Positions 24,401-30,045 of a DNA stretch of 64,000 nt are shown here, piece after piece. This DNA is from Promerops cafer (taxonomy: Eukaryota > Chordata > Aves > Passeriformes > Nectariniidae), in assembly GCA_013398275.1 (NCBI GenBank), contig VZSE01014410.1, positions 229,155-293,154 of the forward strand, in the 5' to 3' direction. The notes under the pieces are model-generated. The model was not told the origin of the DNA and ran no database searches. It was given only the letters and a program-made list of their open reading frames with translations. How positions within the stretch are numbered: the first letter of the stretch is position 1; every line of letters begins with the position of its first letter. The translations under genes were made by a program, and so were the position numbers.

Positions 24401-25983
24401 TGGGACAGCGCTCTCGTGAGGAGAGACTGCGGGACCTGGGCCTGGGTCGCGTGGAGAAGACTAAGGGGGGAATCTCATTAATTCATAGAAGTATCTCCGA
24501 GGCGTGCCAGGAGGGCGGTGCCAGACTCTCTTCAGTGGNAAGCTGACCAAAACACTTTCTGGCTGTGGAAGGGGATCTCTGTTACACTCCTTTCTTACAA
24601 GTTCTCCAAAAGTTCTACTTTACAATAAAAGAGATGCTTGACAATTTCACTGCTGGTTTTAAAAAGCTACAATAAAATTCCACGTGGTAAACTTTTACTT
24701 GCTGATAACGCTAGTAAGTATCAAGCGGAATTACTCAGGCAGGATTTCCTACCTGTGTTCTCACCACACCTCTGCTCTCAGCTGCACCAGCAGTAGCAAC
24801 AGCAGAAATACTGCTGTAAGTACCATTTTATTCTTAAGTGGCTGCTGAGCATGATCACTGATAACTGACATAAGTTGTTTTTTAAAGCGATATCTGGAAG
24901 CTGACAGGCTGTATATCAACAGCAGCAGCCGCTTTACCAACCTGGTGCAGAAGCCTCTGGCCTGGCCTCTCCCCATGTCCCAGGACGCGTGTCCCGGGTC
25001 TCCAGGGTCATGCGGATGGCCACAGACCCGGTGCCAGCGCCCACACCGAGGGCTCGGGGACACCGACCCCCAGCAGCACCCCGGAGGTTCCCCCGTCTCC
25101 CTTTCCCCGATGCCGACCACCCCCCGGCCCGGACAGGCGGATCCCTGGAGGGGACCCCCATCCCTGGAAGTGTCCANACCCGATGGACAGACGGAGTAAG
25201 TATGGATGGACACCGGGGATCCAGCGGACAGCAACCACGGCGGAGCGGTTGGGACAGCGCTCTCGTGAGGAGAGACTGCGGGACCTGGGCCTGGGTCGCG
25301 TGGAGAAGACTAAGGGGGGAATCTCATTAATTCATAGAAGTATCTCCGAGGCGTGCCAGGAGGGCGGTGCCAGACTCTCTTCAGTGGTGCCCAGTGACAG
25401 GATAAAGAGTGAAGGTCATGGACAAAAACACGACAAATTGCACCTCAACATCAGAAAAACTCTGACGTGAGTGTGGCAGAGCACTGGGACCGACTTTCCC
25501 AGGGAGGGCGTGGGAGTCTCCCTCTGTGGAGAAATTCCAAACCCATCTGGACCTCCCTGGGTCACCTTTTCCAGGTGACCCTGCCTTGGCAAGGGGTTAG
25601 ACTGGGTGATCTCCAGAGAGCACTAACNCGCTCTGAGCAACCCGGGCTACTGAAAGGTGTCCCTGCCCGTGGCAGGGGCTGGAACGAGATGGTCTTCAAG
25701 GTTCCTCCCTGCCCGAGCTATTCCATGATCCCTGCGGACGGCGCTTCCTGCCGGCTCTCACCTCCTCGCTCTCCCCGCGGGAGCCGGCCGCCAGCCGGGA
25801 CACACTCTCCAGCACCTCGCAGAACTGCTCCAGGCTCACGGCCTCGTCGCCGCGGCTCAGCCGCTCCTCCAGCCATCGCACCAGCGCGCTGTGGTGCCGC
25901 GACACGAGCGGCTCAGGCAGGGCCGCCTCCCGCAGCCGCGCCGTGGCCTCCCGCAGCCGGGCCTGCTCCAGCAGCACCTCGGC
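214..25983 (-). CDS. ZZEF1: ZZEF1, 5' part (24 exons, partial at both ends)
   Basis: This is the N-terminal part of zinc finger ZZ-type and EF-hand domain-containing protein 1, a large protein of about 2,960 residues in human. About 1,180 codons are visible. Counting from the first visible codon, an EF-hand loop (DAEGDGTVDVEN) is near residue 79, a DOC/APC10-like domain spans about 195-375, an acidic patch (DDPIGWFEVEEEWDE) is near 610, and a CUB-like region spans about 1035-1165. The ZZ fingers lie beyond the left edge. The 24 exons join in frame with GT-AG splice sites and no stop. The family is linked to histone-tail reading through its ZZ fingers and to chromatin or autophagy regulation; that is family knowledge, not visible here. 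EF-hand loop position 12 is Asn instead of Glu, which suggests weak calcium binding. The start codon is lost at the N at 25984. The gene is head-to-head with CYB5D2. Confidence 0.95.
1044..1125 (-). CDS. ZZEF1: ZZEF1 exon 23 (CUB-like region)
   Basis: Acceptor TTCACAG, donor AAG|GTGAGC. It encodes YDYLEFTDARGAKTRYDTKV then GTEKWPK. It continues the CUB-like segment of exon 22. Confidence 0.94.
1694..1860 (-). CDS. ZZEF1: ZZEF1 exon 22 (CUB-like region)
   Basis: Acceptor TGTACAG, donor GGAG|GTAATT. It encodes MESWQQEQPVILRTWTMES, then NYENNCHEVSVFLCHGATYF and EVEFDEKCETER. The shape (E-S-x-H-N-Y ... FEVEFD) resembles a CUB-like beta-sandwich. Confidence 0.93.
2523..2633 (-). CDS. ZZEF1: ZZEF1 exon 21
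   Basis: Acceptor TCCTAG, donor AAG|GTAACT. It is exactly 37 codons: VIFLLDFCTLDIPYCTLLQG, then FSTLIEPLKSLCSEPHK. It is a symmetric phase 0-0 exon, so skipping it would not shift the frame. Confidence 0.93.
2736..2857 (-). CDS. ZZEF1: ZZEF1 exon 20
   Basis: Acceptor CTTTAG, donor CTG|GTGAGT. It encodes VGQFLSNIRTILQSLLSQY and SGKTIVEKISSSVFAMATRQ, ending QL in phase 0. Confidence 0.94.
3823..3982 (-). CDS. ZZEF1: ZZEF1 exon 19
   Basis: Acceptor TTTTCAG, donor T|GTAAGT. It encodes CEMMMLDVAQQESGTVLSSL, then FWSVQGSLLSWCYLQLKGTD and SAKDLAVEILKN. The Tyr codon is shared with exon 20. Confidence 0.93.
4603..4717 (-). CDS. ZZEF1: ZZEF1 exon 18
   Basis: Acceptor TTTGTAG, donor GAG|GTAACT. It encodes DQDPGGLLLLPEKG and FDISEVLSVMDTLLLVAARE. 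It joins exon 19 as RECE. Confidence 0.94.
5163..5233 (-). CDS. ZZEF1: ZZEF1 exon 17
   Basis: Acceptor TTTCTAG, donor AG|GTAAGG. It encodes KNITEQEHKQSVHLAFRSL followed by CTHF. It is too short to stand out as an open frame, and was found by following the protein between exons 16 and 18. Confidence 0.92.
5526..5659 (-). CDS. ZZEF1: ZZEF1 exon 16
   Basis: Acceptor GAGCAG, donor ATG|GTAAAC. It encodes VVDMGDSNFMPMKMLKEEVK and GAAVFFPDRQTRRHQLFTMM. Two acceptor AGs lie three bases apart, so an isoform with one extra Ala is possible. Confidence 0.93.
6422..6591 (-). CDS. ZZEF1: ZZEF1 exon 15
   Basis: Acceptor TTTACAG, donor GAAG|GTAATT. It encodes PREECIFAQTLLLQLLQSC and FSVLTGDNKTA, ending AAEELYRHLCE. 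It joins exon 16 as CEVVDM. Confidence 0.94.
6879..6890. repeat. (AC)n microsatellite
   Basis: Six AC units in ZZEF1 intron 14. Short. Confidence 0.7.
6929..7029 (-). CDS. ZZEF1: ZZEF1 exon 14
   Basis: Acceptor TTTAAG, donor AA|GTAAGT. It encodes VQQKESGLKYKSFLDFTGLD and LQLFWNFYNKLHQ. An internal CAG six bases in could be a second acceptor, but only the first one matches the conserved DLVQQ junction. Confidence 0.94.
7503..7718 (-). CDS. ZZEF1: ZZEF1 exon 13
   Basis: Acceptor ATCTAG, donor CTG|GTATTT, which is a weak 5' splice site. It encodes YLMIKFLCTRQESAERLGVQ and a Cys pair (SCLQCRK), ending LHFIQQLAQDL. Confidence 0.94.
8609..8621. repeat. (TA)n microsatellite
   Basis: About six TA units in ZZEF1 intron 12. 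Confidence 0.65.
8807..8918 (-). CDS. ZZEF1: ZZEF1 exon 12 (acidic patch)
   Basis: Acceptor CACAG, donor CAA|GTAAGA. It encodes SSCSCDDLGDDDPIGW then EVEEEWDEVDVKMQQCRVSQ. The acidic run is a hallmark of this part of ZZEF1. Confidence 0.95.
9453..9601 (-). CDS. ZZEF1: ZZEF1 exon 11
   Basis: Acceptor CCCCAG, donor AG|GTATAA. It encodes VRRGAIGAQCGLVFAYSAA and RFESYDKWKLREFKQFLK. The exon is markedly more GC-rich at its 5' end than the surrounding introns. Confidence 0.95.
10340..10950 (+). mobile_element. LTR-like element in ZZEF1 intron 10
   Basis: A GC-richer island in an AT-rich intron. It has a TATA-like GATAAAACCAGC at about 10458 and an AGTAAAG poly(A)-like site near 10820. The sequence resembles a known avian LTR family (ACTGTCAGAGGTGGGGCAG). 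The boundaries are uncertain. An open frame runs through it but matches no protein I know. Confidence 0.5.
11149..11240 (-). CDS. ZZEF1: ZZEF1 exon 10
   Basis: Acceptor CTTTAG, donor AAG|GTATGT. It encodes FLTETGKTRASIILSTGTES and FQVTQIRIK. It is phase 0 at its 3' end and joins VRRGAIGAQCG in exon 11. Confidence 0.95.
11722..11738. repeat. Poly(A) tract
   Basis: About 17 A in ZZEF1 intron 9, with no clear SINE or processed-gene body upstream. Confidence 0.7.
12316..12414 (-). CDS. ZZEF1: ZZEF1 exon 9
   Basis: Acceptor GACTTAG, donor GATG|GTAAGA. It encodes KPLRLTLQACDVKGKEDKSG and PENLLVEPWTGD, matching the conserved KPLQLTLQACDVKGKEDKSG segment of ZZEF1. Confidence 0.94.
13486..13664 (-). 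CDS. ZZEF1: ZZEF1 exon 8
   Basis: Acceptor TTCACAG, donor TATG|GTAATG. It encodes CCTTPEVELTLLAFALARGS and KVLSSLCAITDHLDT, ending SMAAVRQNLLYKYG. This is a conserved helical segment after the DOC domain. Confidence 0.95.
13878..13994 (-). CDS. ZZEF1: ZZEF1 exon 7
   Basis: Acceptor TTCCTAG, donor AG|GTGAGC. It encodes KALQHMPPLSLTPGSTDF and SPNVLEEVDSFLIRIT. It joins exon 8 through a split Ser codon. Confidence 0.93.
13995..15522 (-). other. ZZEF1 intron 6
   Basis: AT-rich intron of about 1.5 kb. No repeat family, RNA gene or extra exon recognised. Confidence 0.6.
15523..15733 (-). CDS. ZZEF1: ZZEF1 exon 6 (DOC domain end)
   Basis: Acceptor GTGACAG, donor CA|GTAAGT. It encodes VQINIKRCLSDGCDTRIHGL and RAVGYQRVKK, ending ASMETNPAFVHTILQNTQ. 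The GCDTRIHGL stretch is typical of the DOC/APC10 core. Confidence 0.95.
16783..16982 (-). CDS. ZZEF1: ZZEF1 exon 5 (DOC domain)
   Basis: Acceptor TTTGCAG, donor T|GTGAGT. It encodes LKMKPDVVLRHLSIAVAA, SYMPQQVTVAVGRNASS and GYVTLLENANISQM. The first base completes the Arg codon from exon 4. The last base joins exon 6 to give Tyr. Confidence 0.95.
17042..17105. repeat. AT-rich, partly palindromic tract
   Basis: Runs of ATTATTATATATCATAATAT and TACGTATATATAATAG form several short inverted repeats just upstream, in gene orientation, of ZZEF1 exon 5. Confidence 0.6.
17660..18372 (+). mobile_element. Solo LTR-like element in ZZEF1 intron 4
   Basis: It starts TGTATTGGGTTTGTG and ends ATCCACCACA, so it has TG...CA ends, and it resembles a repeat common in songbird introns. 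The 5-base flanks (ACACC before, ACCCC after) differ at one site and may be a decayed target duplication. It lies antisense to ZZEF1, and its end is about 45 bp from the exon 4 donor. It carries no gene. Confidence 0.6.
18417..18588 (-). CDS. ZZEF1: ZZEF1 exon 4 (start of DOC/APC10-like domain)
   Basis: Acceptor TTTGCAG, donor CG|GTGAGC. It encodes ESDKLKSVTKCYTHIETSS and ADIDKMTNGETSSFWQSDG, ending SARSHWIR. This is the opening of the DOC galactose-binding-like fold. The donor lies only about 45 bp from the end of an LTR-like repeat in the next intron. Confidence 0.94.
19480..19674 (-). CDS. ZZEF1: ZZEF1 exon 3
   Basis: Acceptor TTTCTAG, donor AGAG|GTGTGC. It encodes FIDIFSESKERLGLHASM and MILRFLHRNRISSTAIPYP. 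The Gly codon is split with exon 2 and a Glu codon with exon 4. The donor is weaker than consensus at positions +3 to +6. Confidence 0.93.
20710..20854 (-). CDS. ZZEF1: ZZEF1 exon 2 (EF-hand)
   Basis: Acceptor TTCAG, donor G|GTATGA. It encodes AFAQFDAEGDGTVDVENM followed by LEALKNSSGANLQGELSH. The loop reads D-A-E-G-D-G-T-V-D-V-E-N. Positions 1, 3, 5 and 9 are acidic, position 6 is Gly, and position 12 is Asn where a canonical EF-hand has Glu. Confidence 0.95.
20855..24238 (-). other. ZZEF1 intron 1, inner part
   Basis: Between exon 2 and the GC-rich promoter block I see AT-rich intron only. A 111-codon open frame at 23377-23712 (+) has no recognisable domain. No repeat family was recognised. 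Confidence 0.6.
24239..24330. repeat. GC-rich imperfect tandem of hairpin-forming units
   Basis: Four degenerate copies of a GCCGCAAAGCGGCAC-like unit occur in a row. CCGC and GCGG pair around an AAA loop, so each unit can fold. A related GCCGTAAAGCG is present at about 26290, near the CYB5D2 leader. It lies just upstream of a scaffold-damaged CR1 block. Confidence 0.6.
24364..24538 (+). repeat. 175-bp duplicated block, copy 1 (ends at N 24539)
   Basis: This is nearly identical to 25213-25387 (one mismatch noticed, g24379 versus a25228). The copy stops exactly at the single N. Its right part is CR1-like. It looks like an unmerged contig overlap. Confidence 0.85.
24539..24539. other. Single-N scaffold join 1
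   Basis: The N follows the first copy of the 175-bp duplicated block. Bases after it are unrelated to the continuation of the second copy. Confidence 0.9.
24540..25176. other. Isolated block between two Ns
   Basis: The left half is AT-rich. The right half (about 24940-25170) is GC- and CpG-rich and ends in a CR1-like edge. No exon of ZZEF1 or CYB5D2 was found in it. It may belong to the promoter island or be misplaced. Confidence 0.5.
25177..25177. other. Single-N scaffold join 2
   Basis: The preceding bases CCCCATCCCTGGAAGTGTCC are CR1-like, and the following bases do not continue CR1. The join therefore falls at a repeat edge. Confidence 0.85.
25213..25387 (+). repeat. 175-bp duplicated block, copy 2
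   Basis: This is the partner of 24364-24538. Here the sequence continues past the duplicated part into a fuller CR1 3' region. Confidence 0.85.
25240..25627 (+). mobile_element. CR1 LINE fragment, 3' part, cut by N
   Basis: It has the layout of CR1 3' sequence: TGGAGAAGACTAAGG, ACCTCCCTGGGTCACC, and then GGTGATCTCCAGAG near the end. It stops at the N at 25628. Its natural tail (CCTAAAGATTCTGTGATTCT) is found at 26013-26032, after another N. Confidence 0.75.
25628..25628. other. Single-N scaffold join 3
   Basis: The N interrupts a CR1 element. The 26 bases before it recur right after the N at 25984. Confidence 0.9.
25629..25733 (+). mobile_element. CR1 3' end fragment next to ZZEF1 exon 1
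   Basis: It contains GAAAGGTGTCCCTGCCCGTG and a GGTCTTCAAGGTTCC-type tail, which is CR1 3' end sequence. It begins at the N at 25628 and ends about 30 bp from the ZZEF1 exon 1 donor. Confidence 0.65.
25762..25983 (-). CDS. ZZEF1: ZZEF1 exon 1 (5' truncated by assembly gap)
   Basis: 74 codons are open, containing ARLREA, LVSRHHSALVRWLEERL and SLEQF, which match the N-terminal helical region of ZZEF1. The exon ends in phase 0 at GAG|GTGAGA. The frame runs straight into the single N at 25984. The sequence beyond that N is CR1 repeat, so the ATG and the first residues are missing. The exon is very GC-rich, as expected for a promoter-proximal exon. Confidence 0.88.
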
Positions 25984-25984
25984 N
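25984..25984. other. Single-N scaffold join 4 (cuts ZZEF1 exon 1)
   Basis: Coding sequence lies on one side and CR1 tail on the other. This join removes the ZZEF1 start codon. Confidence 0.92.
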
Positions 25985-26036
25985 CTGGGTGATCTCCAGA
26001 GAGCACTAACAACCCTAAAGATTCTGTGATTCTGGG
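25985..26036 (+). mobile_element. CR1 tail fragment after N 25984
   Basis: The first 26 bases repeat 25602-25627 exactly, and the sequence then runs into a normal CR1 tail (CCTAAAGATTCTGTGATTCT). It is the likely true continuation of the element ending at 25627. Confidence 0.75.
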
Positions 26037-26047
26037 AATGTCCTTAT

Positions 26048-26275
26048 GAATAACATCATTAGGAAGAAATTTTTACCCGGTGAGGGACGTGAGACCCTGG
26101 CACAGGCTGCCCAGAGAAGCTGTGGCTTCCCCATTCCCGGAAGTGCTCGAGGCCCGGTTGGACGGGGCTTGGAGCAACCTGGGGTAGTGGAAGGTGTCGC
26201 TGCCCAGGGCAGGGGTGGCAGGAGATGATTTTTATGCTGTGCTCCAACCCAAACCACTCCATGACTGTTTCCGTG
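26048..26275 (+). mobile_element. CR1 LINE 3' fragment in the promoter gap
   Basis: It contains AGGAAGAAATTTTTACCCGG, CTGGCACAGGCTGCCCAGAG and AAGGTGTCGCTGCCC, all standard CR1 3' landmarks. It sits between the N at 25984 and the CYB5D2 leader. Confidence 0.8.
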
Positions 26276-26407
26276 CTCCGCTGCCACGCTGCCGTAAAGC
26301 GCGCCCTCTGGCCGGCCGTCCCGCGCACGCGGCGCTAGACGTGATTGACCGCCACGCTGCCGTGCAGCGAGGAAACCGTCGTGCAAGCGCCGTGGTGCCG
26401 CGGCGCG

Positions 26408-26630
26408 ATGTGGCGGGGCGCGGCCGCGGGGCTGCTGTGCGTGGCCGCCGCCTGCCTCCTGCGCCGCGGGTTCGAGCCCCGCGCCCGCCTGCTCAGCGCC
26501 GCGGAGCTGCGCCGCTACCGGGGGGCGCCGGGCGAACCCGGGCTCTACCTCGCCCTTCTGGGTCGGGTCTTCGATGTGGAGCGGGGCCGCAAGCACTATG
26601 GGCCCGGCGGCGCGTACAGCGGGCTCGCAG
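26408..26630 (+). CDS. CYB5D2: CYB5D2 exon 1 (start codon, signal segment, heme-domain core)
   Basis: ATG in context GCGCGATGTGG. It encodes MWRGAAAGLLCVAAACLLRR and RYRGAPGEPGLYLALLGRVF, ending HYGPGGAYSGLA. The donor is GCAG|GTACCT. It is very GC- and CpG-rich, as expected for an exon in a promoter island. Confidence 0.94.
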
Positions 26631-29600
26631 GTACCTGCGGTGCGGGGCAGGAGGGGCTGGGTGTGGGGCTGGCATGGCCTGGCTGGGGCGGGGATCATCC
26701 CTCGGCCGGGGAGGGAATTCACCCCTGGCTGGGGATGTGTCACCGGGTCTCAGCGCTGGCTGGGGAACGCACGGGAGGAGGGAGAGCTCACCCCGTGTTT
26801 GGGGAACCCACTCCATGCCTGGGCTGTCACTCCGTGCCTGGGGGATTCACTCCGTGCCTGGGGGATTCACTCCGTGCCTGGGGGATTCACTCCGTGCCTG
26901 GGGGATTCACTCCGTGCCTGGGGCTCTCACCCCGCAGGCAGAGATGCCACCAGGGCGTTTGCCAGCGGCGACTTCACCCCGGCGGGGCTGGTGGACAACG
27001 TGTCGGGGCTGTCACCCGCAGAGCTGCTCTCTATCCACAGCTGGCTGAGCTTCTACAGCGACAACTACGAGCCCGTGGGTAGGTGCGGGGGTGGGTGGGC
27101 TCACACAAGGGATCCGCAGCACAAGGTCTTGCTGGTCCAAGCCAGATCTCCGAGGTCTGCTTCCCTCCAAGGGAAAGTTTAATCTTTTTCCCACCTGGCT
27201 GTTGTCCTGCTTTGGTTATCTCTGCCGAGCAAAAAGCATGGAGCCAGCCTGAAATCAGCACTCAGGAGACTGTAGGAGCAGCAGTGCAGGGAAACTATTT
27301 TGGGGAATGAGCTGTGTGAGAGAGAAAAAAAAAAAAAGATGCTCACCTTTTAATTTCAAAAGGTTTATTAAAAACCTTAGTAAAATACAGCAGGAGATTG
27401 AATAAGGGGAAACAAACAGCGCTGGGAGCAAGGGCTCATCCACCACGTGCTCCTCTACAAAATGGATGTTCTACCTTTTATACCCCCAGCCCCTCCTAAA
27501 GTCTTGTCAGTCGGCTCCTCCTTCGCTGCTCAGTGCTGGAGATCACTTCCTCACACCTTCACTGGGGGTCTGGAGTTGCCAAAGGAACAGGCTGACCCTC
27601 CCAAATACCCCCCTACTGGGACTATCCCTGATAACAATGGATGGGGAGGGGAAACACACCTATCATCTACAGAGCCTCTCTTAACATATTCACCCCTTAA
27701 TTGGGAGAGCCAACCATCACATTATTTACCTATAACAGCTGGATGGGTGGGAATGGCTTCTGGGTTGTGCAGCTGAAACTGGCTTTGGTTTTCAGATCTG
27801 TAATGAGTCTGTGCCTAAGCTTATCCTGCATGGATTTATTAATATGGGTAAATTGCTGTGTCATCCAAGGGTTGAAGGGGTGTAAGCTCAGTTTGGTTAT
27901 AAAATGGGGCCACGGTGACATCTCCTTTTATTTTTGTCTTTAAATAACAAATTAAAAATAAAACCCCACCAGAACTATGCATTTTCCTTGCCTGGAAACA
28001 CTGTGGTCTTAATTGATCTCCTCTCCCAGGGAAGCTGGTGGGCAGATTCTACGATGAAAACGGGGCACCGACGGAAGCCCTGAGGGAGGTTGAGTCTGCC
28101 ATTGAGGAAGCTCTCAAATTCCAGGCAGAAAGTGAGCAGAAGAAGCAGCAGTTCCCACCCTGCAACTCCGAATGGAGCTCTGCTAAAGGCACCCGGTTCT
28201 GGTGCTCCAGACAGAGGTAAGCTTGTACCCTTTGGAGCAGAGCCTTATTTTGGGTGCCTTGTGCTTTGTTCTGCTTCTCCTGGCAGGAGGGGCGTGGGGA
28301 GAGGTCCTGGCTGCTGCAGCCACCACACTCCACGGGTAGGTGAGGTCTGGGACCTGGCACAGGCTGTGTGTGCAGTGGTCCTGCCAGGGCTGGAATTTGC
28401 CAGGCATGGACTCTGTCCCTGTGTGCATTCACAGGGTTGTTCAGGTGGGAAAAGCTCTCTGAGACCACCAAGTCCAGCCATTCCCCCAGCACTGCCAGGG
28501 CCAGCACTGACCTGTGCCCCCAGTACCACATCCACACAGCTTTTAAATCCCTGCAGGGATGGGGACTCCACCACTGCCCCGGGCAGCTGGGCCAGTGCCT
28601 GACCACCCTTTCCATAAAGAAATTTTCCCCAGTATCCAACCTAAACTTCCCCTGGCACAACTTGAGGCCGTTTCCTCTTGCCCTGTCCCTTGTTCCCTGG
28701 GAGCAGAGCCCAACCTTCACCTGGCTTCAAACTTGTGTCATGGAGTTGTACAGAGTGAGAAGGTCCCCCCTGAGCCCCCTTTTCTCCAGGCTGAACCTCT
28801 TCTGTCATACTGGAATAAAAAAATTTACCACATGTGCACGTGATCCTCCAGTTCTCAGCAAAACAGGACAGAAACCCCAGTAGGACTGGGATTCCAACAG
28901 GTTCTGTCACCTATCAGGAATACAACTATTAACCTGTTTTTCAGACAGTTTCACAGCCTGGCTCACAGGCTGAAACCACAACATTTTTACTTAAACCACA
29001 TAAAAATGAGGTTAAGCTTTGATTAATCATTTCCTACTCTCCTGTCAGTAGCTATCTCTCAGCTTAGGGACTATTTCGTTTGAAGATGAAATCATTTCAC
29101 AGACCACACTGCAAAATGCTTGGGCTTCATGTCAGCCCACCAGCAGCACTGTGTACCCCAGGGATCAGCTTCTCTGTGACTGAGCCTGGGGACAGCCTTG
29201 GGACCAGGTGTCATGTGGCAGTGGCCTGTGTAAGAGGCTGAAAAGCTGCAGTGGTTGGGGAACAGGCAGGATTTGGCCCATGAAGAGACACTTAGACATA
29301 AAGAGGCATGATGAATTAGTTGGGGAAGTACTTTTTCTTCTGCCCCAGTTCTCGAAATCACTGTGTTTAGTCAAGGCACAGAAGGCCTGGAACAGCCTGG
29401 TCTATTGGAAGGTGTCCTTAACTATGACTGTGTGATCTTTAAGGTCCCTTCCAACCCAAGCCACTGTGATTCTGTGAGGATGTGTTGTCACCTGTGAGCA
29501 TTTAGGTACCTCCAGAAAAGGCATTTTGCTGTGCTACAGAAGGCTGTGATTCCTCTTCCAGCAGTGGAAACAGGGAATGCAGGAGCTGGTCACTCTCAGA

Positions 29601-30045
29601 AGGGTAGAGCCTGTAGCAGCAGTGATGAAAGCAGGCTCAGGCCACAGGTTTCTGAAGCACAGCCAATTAAAAGGTATCAGCTGTGGGATGGTGGCTGCTG
29701 GGAGCAAAGTCTACCTCAGGGTTAGTTCTAGTTTTCCCAGATTGTCTTTGGTTTTCCTAAGGATTCTCTGTTGACCGGAAGCATTTTCGTGGGTTTGAAC
29801 TGTAATCTCTTTCCATTTCCATTCCTAGTGGGGGAGTGCCCCGGGCGTGGGCCGGCGTCCCGCGGAAGCTGTACGGCCCCGGCTCGCAGGGGAGCCGCTG
29901 TGTGTGCGTGAGGAGCTCCGGCCCGCCCTGGGGCCAGCCAGGCTCCTCCCAGCACAGCGACAGAGGGGACCTGGATAACCCTCACCTGGAGCAGTACGAG
30001 GGCTGCCACCCCCTGGCCGAGCAGTGTGTCCTCCTCACGGGCTGA
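26408..30045 (+). CDS. CYB5D2: CYB5D2 / neuferricin, complete (4 exons)
   Basis: This encodes a cytochrome b5-like heme-binding protein of 255 residues (768 coding bases across four exons), close to the human length of about 264. It belongs to the MAPR branch, with the core at about residues 35-90 reading GEPGLYLALLGRVFDVERG, KHYGPGGAYSGLAGRDATRA. This branch lacks the HPGG motif of classic cytochrome b5 and uses Tyr as axial heme ligand. The N-terminus (GLLCVAAACLL) is a hydrophobic signal or anchor segment, so the protein is likely secreted or luminal. The C-terminal half has conserved Cys residues (FPPCNSEWSS, RFWCS, SRCVCVRSSGPP, EGCHPLAEQC). Family knowledge places neuferricin in neuronal differentiation and cell survival. 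The start at 26408 is the first in-frame ATG after the GC-rich leader and sets the expected N-terminus. It is head-to-head with ZZEF1 and convergent with ANKFY1. Confidence 0.95.
26781..26936 (+). repeat. 20-bp minisatellite in CYB5D2 intron 1
   Basis: Four perfect copies of GGGGATTCACTCCGTGCCTG occupy 26841-26920. They are flanked by degenerate copies on both sides (26801-26840 and 26921-26936). The last degenerate unit supplies the CCCCGCAG acceptor of exon 2. Confidence 0.92.
26938..27078 (+). CDS. CYB5D2: CYB5D2 exon 2
   Basis: The acceptor CCCCGCAG lies at the end of a 20-bp tandem repeat. The exon encodes RDATRAFASGDFTPAGLVDN and VSGLSPAELLSIHSWLSFYS, ending NYEPV. The donor is GTGG|GTAGGT. 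Confidence 0.94.
27310..27721 (-). mobile_element. Solo LTR-like element in CYB5D2 intron 2 (reverse orientation)
   Basis: On the minus strand the order is TGTGATGG, then TATAAAAGGTAG near 27480, then AATAAA near 27365, and then a CA-rich end. TATA box and poly(A) signal about 110 bp apart fit U3-R of an avian endogenous retrovirus LTR. No internal genes are seen and no clear target-site duplication was found. The boundaries are approximate. Confidence 0.6.
28030..28216 (+). CDS. CYB5D2: CYB5D2 exon 3
   Basis: Acceptor CTCCCAG, donor AG|GTAAGC. It encodes KLVGRFYDENGAPTEALREV, then FPPCNSEWSSAKGTRFWCS. The VESAIEEALKFQAESEQKK part looks helical or coiled. Confidence 0.95.
28436..28805 (-). 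mobile_element. CR1 LINE fragment, CYB5D2 intron 3
   Basis: Read on the minus strand it contains CAGCCTGGAGAAAAG-type sequence, TTGGATACTGGGGAAAATTT, TTTATGGAAAGGGTGGTCAG and CTGGACTTGGTGG. This is a long stretch of CR1 3' sequence in reverse orientation. Confidence 0.85.
29383..29478 (+). mobile_element. CR1 3' end fragment, CYB5D2 intron 3
   Basis: It contains GGAACAGCCTGGTCTATTGG and GATCTTTAAGGTCCCTTCCA, ending TGTGATTCTGTG, which is a CR1 3' terminus. Confidence 0.8.
29829..30045 (+). CDS. CYB5D2: CYB5D2 exon 4 (terminal coding exon)
   Basis: Acceptor TTCCTAG. It encodes GVPRKLYGPGSQGSRCVCV and RGDLDNPHLEQYEGCHPLAE, ending QCVLLTG then TGA at 30043-30045. It is GC-rich. The first base completes a Ser codon from exon 3. 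Confidence 0.95.

Larger units (their letters stand above)
25762..26640. promoter_or_regulatory. Head-to-head promoter region of ZZEF1 and CYB5D2 (CpG-rich)
   Basis: ZZEF1 exon 1 reads left and CYB5D2 exon 1 reads right from a GC- and CpG-rich stretch with no TATA box seen, which is typical of a shared CpG-island promoter. The first visible codons are only about 425 bp apart, but much of that gap is CR1 repeat (26048-26275) placed after a scaffold N, so the true spacing is uncertain. Confidence 0.6.

Noticed and set aside
26015..26743. 242-codon open frame (-) opposite CYB5D2 exon 1
   Set aside because: Antisense shadow of a GC-rich exon and CR1 sequence.
26194..27048. 284-codon open frame (+) over CYB5D2 exons 1 and 2
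   Set aside because: Wrong frame relative to the heme-domain protein. Its length comes from GC-rich sequence and the 20-bp repeat, whose period makes a repetitive peptide.
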